IMG/VR virus record: IMGVR_UViG_3300046005_002578
Span: 1 to 26,953 of that record
Source of the DNA: a virus
Length of the DNA stretch: 26,953 nt
Strand: one strand, 5' to 3'
Shown: piece after piece, positions 23,879 through 26,953 of the stretch
Position numbering within the stretch: the first letter of the stretch is position 1
Layout of the letters: every line of letters begins with the position of its first letter
The notes under the pieces: model-generated
What the model saw: the letters and a program-made list of their open reading frames with translations, nothing else
Databases searched by the model: none
Told to the model about the DNA's origin: nothing
Made by a program: the position numbers and the translations under genes

Positions 23879-24277
23879 ATGATGAGTAAAAATTTATCAA
23901 ATACCGAGAGCAAGGCTCTCAAATTGATTCAAAAAGAGGGCATTACACGTTATCTGTCGCGCCAAGCCAATGTTGAGCGACGCAACAAAATCCGTGAGTT
24001 TGATAGTTATGTTGGCAGCGATGGCAAAGGTTCAACATCACCCGCAGGCATGGCAATTTCAATCGCTCGTGCCATCAAAGATTCGTTTGGTGTGGCAGTA
24101 GCAGAAATGAATGAGTGGCAATTAAACCAACTCATCATGCTCGAAAACAGCGCGATTCAAATTATCGAAAACGGTATGAAAGCTAATCTGCCGCGTGTCG
24201 AAATTCGCCAGCGCATTTTCGATGTTATCAAGCTCAACAAACAGCAATACGACATTATCAACGGAGATTCAAAATGA
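23879..24277 (+). CDS. Hypothetical early phage protein
   Basis: This 132-residue, largely helical protein begins MMSKNLSNTESKALKLIQKE and contains STSPAGMAISIARAIKDSFG. No catalytic motif is seen and I do not recognise a family. GGAG precedes two consecutive ATG codons (23879 and 23882), so the start is sure to within one residue. The stop overlaps the next start as ATGA. It is likely an accessory part of the recombination or replication module. Confidence 0.6.
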   Translation: MMSKNLSNTESKALKLIQKEGITRYLSRQANVERRNKIREFDSYVGSDGKGSTSPAGMAISIARAIKDSFGVAVAEMNEWQLNQLIMLENSAIQIIENGMKANLPRVEIRQRIFDVIKLNKQQYDIINGDSK

Positions 24278-25362
24278 ACGAATTACAACAATTACCCGAT
24301 ATGACGCTCGAAGAAGCACAAGTTAAACACGCCGAACTTAAAGCCCTTGAAAGTGTCATGCGTTCAAGTTTGCTTGAAATGCGTGACCGCAAAGGTTGGA
24401 AAGTTTTAGGTTATTCGAGTTGGGCTGAATACGGTGAAACAGAATGGGGATACGGTCGCCAATACTTAGACCGACTAGCAACCGCTTCTCGCATTCAACA
24501 AATTGTTGCGCCAATTGGCGCAAGCGATATTCCTGAAAGCAATTTACGTCCGCTTGGAAAAGTTCCCGATGCAGATAAATCCGCAGTGTACGAAGAAGCC
24601 GTTGAACGCGCCTTAGCCGAAGGTAAAAAACTCGGTGCAAAAATGATGGAAGATGTCGTAGCTGAATATCTTGCAAAAAATCAAACCATGCAACAACGAC
24701 TCGATTGGCTTGAAATCAATAAAGAAGCCATTACTCAGCAAAACGACCAGCTTCGCAATGATTTAGCGTTCAAGGTAAATGAAAAGGTTGATGAAAAATT
24801 AGCTATCGAACGCGCCACCTTGATTCTTGAAAATTCCAATGCGTTACAGAACGCACAAAAATTGATTGATGACGCGCAAGACACCATCGAACGCCTGCAA
24901 CAAGAATCCGCTGACCAGCTTGAACGTTTCAAAAAAGAAAAAGACAAAGCCGTCAGAGACGGAATTAGTCTTGAATTAAGCAAACGTGAAACTGAACTGC
25001 GTCAGCTGGATTACCAAGTGGAATCGTTGCAAAAACAAGCCGCCGAATTACGAAATGCCCGTGATTTGCTCGACACAGAAAATGGCATCATCAAACAGCA
25101 CCAAGAGAGCATCAAAGATGTTGGAGGGGCAATTCAGGACATCAAAGCCGCGTTATATCTAGCAAACGAGAGTGGCAGCATTCCCATCGAACTGATGAAC
25201 ACTTGGCATTCGTTACACGCTGCCTTCACCGAATTAGCCAAAGAATTTAATGCGTTTTGTATTCGTAGCGCGAATGGCATGGTGATTGATGGCAACGCGC
25301 TTGCGTCGAATTCCGCCGATGATTTTGATGACCTCTCTTTTATCGCTTGGGGAAACGCATGA
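24274..25362 (+). CDS. Coiled-coil protein with N-terminal DNA-binding-like region
   Basis: This 362-residue protein has an N-terminal region (RKGWKVLGYSSWAEYGETEW, then GYGRQYLDRLATASRIQQIV and NLRPLGKV). It resembles helix-turn-helix domains found in plasmid and phage proteins related to replication control. From about residue 135 to 290 it is one long coiled coil rich in Glu, Gln, Lys and Leu. A short mixed C-terminal domain follows. Residues near 80 read VAPIGASD, encoded by an 18-bp palindrome identical to one in the portal gene. GGAG lies seven bases before the ATG. It might organise DNA or cover single strands; no family is certain. Confidence 0.6.
   Translation: MNELQQLPDMTLEEAQVKHAELKALESVMRSSLLEMRDRKGWKVLGYSSWAEYGETEWGYGRQYLDRLATASRIQQIVAPIGASDIPESNLRPLGKVPDADKSAVYEEAVERALAEGKKLGAKMMEDVVAEYLAKNQTMQQRLDWLEINKEAITQQNDQLRNDLAFKVNEKVDEKLAIERATLILENSNALQNAQKLIDDAQDTIERLQQESADQLERFKKEKDKAVRDGISLELSKRETELRQLDYQVESLQKQAAELRNARDLLDTENGIIKQHQESIKDVGGAIQDIKAALYLANESGSIPIELMNTWHSLHAAFTELAKEFNAFCIRSANGMVIDGNALASNSADDFDDLSFIAWGNA
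24506..24523. repeat. 18-bp palindrome identical to one in the portal gene
   Basis: TTGCGCCAATTGGCGCAA is identical to the palindrome at 586-603 and is read in the same frame (GCG CCA ATT GGC GCA, encoding APIGA) although the gene lies on the opposite strand. The surroundings of the two copies are not related. Confidence 0.9.
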
Positions 25363-25565
25363 ACGAACAACAACGCGCCACCATCAATCAAAAATTGGAC
25401 AGATTACGACTCAAACAGCGTCGCAAAACTAACTGGGGCAAGGGGTTTGTAATTCCAAAAAAGAAAACTGATATTGAATTCGTAGAAGCAGCTCGTTTTA
25501 AACGAATAGCGGTTGCTAAATCAAAGGTGAAGACAAGTTATCGGATGGAGACCACTGAATTATGA
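25359..25565 (+). CDS. Small basic hypothetical protein
   Basis: This 68-residue protein is very rich in Lys and Arg (INQKLDRLRLKQRRKTNWGK). Its start overlaps the previous stop and its stop overlaps the next start, each as ATGA. GGGGA lies six bases before the ATG. The charge suggests nucleic-acid binding. Not recognised. Confidence 0.6.
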   Translation: MNEQQRATINQKLDRLRLKQRRKTNWGKGFVIPKKKTDIEFVEAARFKRIAVAKSKVKTSYRMETTEL

Positions 25566-25909
25566 CTACGCTAGATTTAAAAGAAGCGGCGGCATTTTTA
25601 AAAATTCATCCTGAAACCATGCGGCAAATGGCATTAGCAAAAAAAGTGCGTGGTACAAAAATTGGGCGACGGTGGGTTTTCCTTCAAGAGCATCTTGTTC
25701 AATTACTTACAGGCGATTATCCTAAACAAGGCGGCTTGCGTCTTGTGGTTAATAATGCACAGGAGCAAACCAAGTGGCAATCTACAAAAGAAAAAACGAC
25801 AGAACGAACTACTGGTATATCGACTTCATCGGCGCAAACGGCGAGCGAATACGACGCTCTGCTTGCACCGAAGACAAACAAGCAGCGCAAGAACTTCACG
25901 ACCGTTTAA
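25562..25909 (+). CDS. Excisionase-like helix-turn-helix protein
   Basis: This 115-residue protein starts MTTLDLKEAAAFLKIHPETM and continues RQMALAKKVRGTKIGRRWVF, the MerR-like winged helix of HTH_17 excisionase-type proteins. Directly upstream of the integrase gene it should bend DNA at the attachment site and steer the reaction to excision. Only the first 60 residues carry the domain. The last 45 are Thr- and Lys-rich, and their DNA is shared with the integrase start in another frame (136-base overlap), so this tail may be under little selection of its own. Confidence 0.75.
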   Translation: MTTLDLKEAAAFLKIHPETMRQMALAKKVRGTKIGRRWVFLQEHLVQLLTGDYPKQGGLRLVVNNAQEQTKWQSTKEKTTERTTGISTSSAQTASEYDALLAPKTNKQRKNFTTV

Positions 25910-26826
25910 AAGCTGAATCATGGCGTATCAAAAATGTAGGCGAGAAGCCAACTTACACATGGGAAGACGCAGTGGTTCGGTACTTATCGGAACAATCAGA
26001 AAAACGCAGTTTAGAAACCGATAAATTTCATTTACGCTGGGTTGATACATTTTTGCGTGGCAAGTCTTTAAATGAAATCAACAAGCAAGTCTTTGATAAA
26101 TTGAAATACGAAAAATTAAAGACAGGGGTTTCAAATGCCACAGTTAACAGAATGCTTGCGACGGTGAGAAAGATTGTCAACGAAGCGGCTAACGAATGGG
26201 AATGGTGCGATGCACCTCCCGTCGTTAAGATGTTAACAGAGCCGCAATCGAGGGTTCGGTGGCTGACACACGCTGAAGTCGATAGGCTGTTGGTTGAATT
26301 GCCTCAGCATATCAATGTCATGGTTAGATTTTCATTGGCAACTGGACTTAGAGAACGGAACGTGACGCATCTGGAATGGTCACAAATAGACATGGATAGA
26401 CGATGTGCGTGGATTACTGCCGAACAGTCTAAATCAAAGAAGGCTATCGCCGTGCCACTGAATACTGACGCATTGGCTGTTTTACGCGAACAGCGTGGCA
26501 AACACGAAACCAACGTATTTGTGTATCAAGGTAATCCAATAGAAACGGCTAATTCCAAAGCGTGGCGCAAAGCGTTAGTCAGAGCTGGAATTGAGGATTT
26601 TAGATGGCATGATTTACGTCACACATGGGCGAGTTGGCACGTCCAAAATGGCACGCCTTTAAATGTGTTGAAGGAATTAGGTGGCTGGGCTGACTTATCG
26701 ATGGTAATGCGTTATGCACATTTGTCTAGTGAGCATCTTGCAGAATACGCTACTAATTCGGCTCGGAAAGTGGCAACGAATGTCCCACATTTGTCACATC
26801 AGCAAAAAATGAGACGGGTTAAATAG
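25774..26826 (+). CDS. int: Tyrosine site-specific integrase
   Basis: This 350-residue tyrosine recombinase inserts and removes the phage at the neighbouring tRNA gene. It has an N-terminal arm-type DNA-binding domain (AIYKRKNDRTNYWYIDFIGA), a core-binding SAM-like domain (about 60-150) and the catalytic domain with Arg193 (ATGLRERN), a Lys near 220, His279-x-x-Arg282 (WHDLRHTWASW), Trp305 in place of the second His (LGGWADLSM) and the nucleophile Tyr314 (MRYAHLS). The start is GTG at 25774, eight bases after AGGAG, inside the excisionase-like gene. The stop lies 20 bases from the tRNA 3' end. All catalytic residues are present, so it should be active. Confidence 0.95.
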   Translation: MAIYKRKNDRTNYWYIDFIGANGERIRRSACTEDKQAAQELHDRLKAESWRIKNVGEKPTYTWEDAVVRYLSEQSEKRSLETDKFHLRWVDTFLRGKSLNEINKQVFDKLKYEKLKTGVSNATVNRMLATVRKIVNEAANEWEWCDAPPVVKMLTEPQSRVRWLTHAEVDRLLVELPQHINVMVRFSLATGLRERNVTHLEWSQIDMDRRCAWITAEQSKSKKAIAVPLNTDALAVLREQRGKHETNVFVYQGNPIETANSKAWRKALVRAGIEDFRWHDLRHTWASWHVQNGTPLNVLKELGGWADLSMVMRYAHLSSEHLAEYATNSARKVATNVPHLSHQQKMRRVK

Positions 26827-26837
26827 TTGTAACCCGT
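26814..26837 (+). terminator. Hairpin at the integrase stop, possible terminator
   Basis: ACGGGTT (26814-26820) pairs with AACCCGT (26831-26837) over a ten-base loop that includes the integrase stop codon. Only a mixed TGATTTAATT follows, so termination would be weak. Confidence 0.4.
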
Positions 26838-26846
26838 TGATTTAAT

Positions 26847-26891
26847 TGGTCGGAACGATAGGATTTGAACCTACGACCCCTTGTCCCCCAG
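26847..26891. other. Predicted prophage attachment site (right end) in the tRNA 3' half
   Basis: Integrases next to tRNA genes usually recombine within the 3' half of the tRNA, from the anticodon loop to the CCA. The tRNA here is intact and oriented so that this half touches the phage. The duplicate core should lie at the left prophage end, beyond the window, so the exact limits cannot be set. Confidence 0.5.
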
Positions 26892-26923
26892 ACAAGTGCG
26901 CTACCAAGCTGCGCTACGCTCCG
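26847..26923 (-). tRNA. tRNA-Pro (GGG anticodon)
   Basis: This complete 77-base tRNA has an encoded CCA end. The acceptor arms CGGAGCG and CGTTCCG pair with one G-T wobble. The anticodon stem CTTGT/ACAAG closes the loop CTGGGGG, so the anticodon is GGG. The T arm has GTTCAAATC. It reads Pro CCC codons. Its 3' end faces the integrase, as in tRNA-targeted prophages where the attachment core restores the tRNA 3' part. Confidence 0.95.
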
Positions 26924-26953
26924 AAAATTTTTTAAAGTCTATCACAATTGCTT

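Overview
The window is the right-hand part of a temperate tailed-phage prophage in what looks like a gammaproteobacterium of moderate G+C content. A tyrosine integrase sits directly beside a complete tRNA-Pro(GGG) gene with an encoded CCA. The endolysin is of the phage lambda R type, and the head genes are of the Mu type. I cannot name the genus. The chromosome starts to the right of the tRNA. The left edge cuts a head gene, so the other prophage end lies outside.

Layout. (1) 1-7.7 kb, minus strand, late genes read right to left: LydA-like holin, lambda R-like endolysin, ParB-adenine/cytosine methyltransferase fusion, HTH small terminase, a run of small virion-like genes, Mu gp28-like large terminase, Mu gp29-like portal and a partial Mu F-like head protein. 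(2) 7.8-9.9 kb, minus strand: an AT-rich cargo gene for a 707-residue protein with a C-terminal PD-(D/E)XK nuclease motif, followed upstream by a Mor/C-family activator that probably switches on the late genes. (3) 10.5-12.7 kb, plus strand: an AT-rich, tightly coupled three-gene operon of unrecognised proteins, the last one a predicted PD-(D/E)XK nuclease. This is the best candidate for an undescribed defence system. (4) 12.7-19.7 kb, minus strand: a type I restriction-modification operon, hsdM-hsdS-hsdR, with a TacA/TacT-type toxin-antitoxin pair inserted between hsdM and a half-size hsdS. (5) 19.8-26.8 kb: a CI-like repressor (minus) facing a plus-strand early operon. That operon runs through a Cro-like regulator, lambda O-like and P-like replication genes (with iteron-like repeats inside the O-like gene), a structured gap with a strong terminator, a RecE-like exonuclease, a putative annealing protein, coiled-coil and small proteins, an excisionase-like HTH protein and the integrase.

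How it works together. The repressor and Cro-like pair choose between lysogeny and early expression. The early operon replicates and recombines the genome and excises it from the tRNA. The Mor-like protein then activates lysis and head genes. The stretch between the repressor and the lysis genes is a cargo zone of about 12 kb that would protect the lysogen: restriction-modification, toxin-antitoxin and two nuclease-bearing modules.

The most unusual sequence patterns are three. Four 16-18 bp perfect palindromes sit in frame in the portal gene, and one of them is repeated exactly 24 kb away in an early gene. The hsdM tail that carries the hsdS ribosome-binding site is duplicated at the end of the inserted toxin. 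A terminator with alternative upstream pairings lies in the middle of the early operon. No gap between genes exceeds 300 bases.
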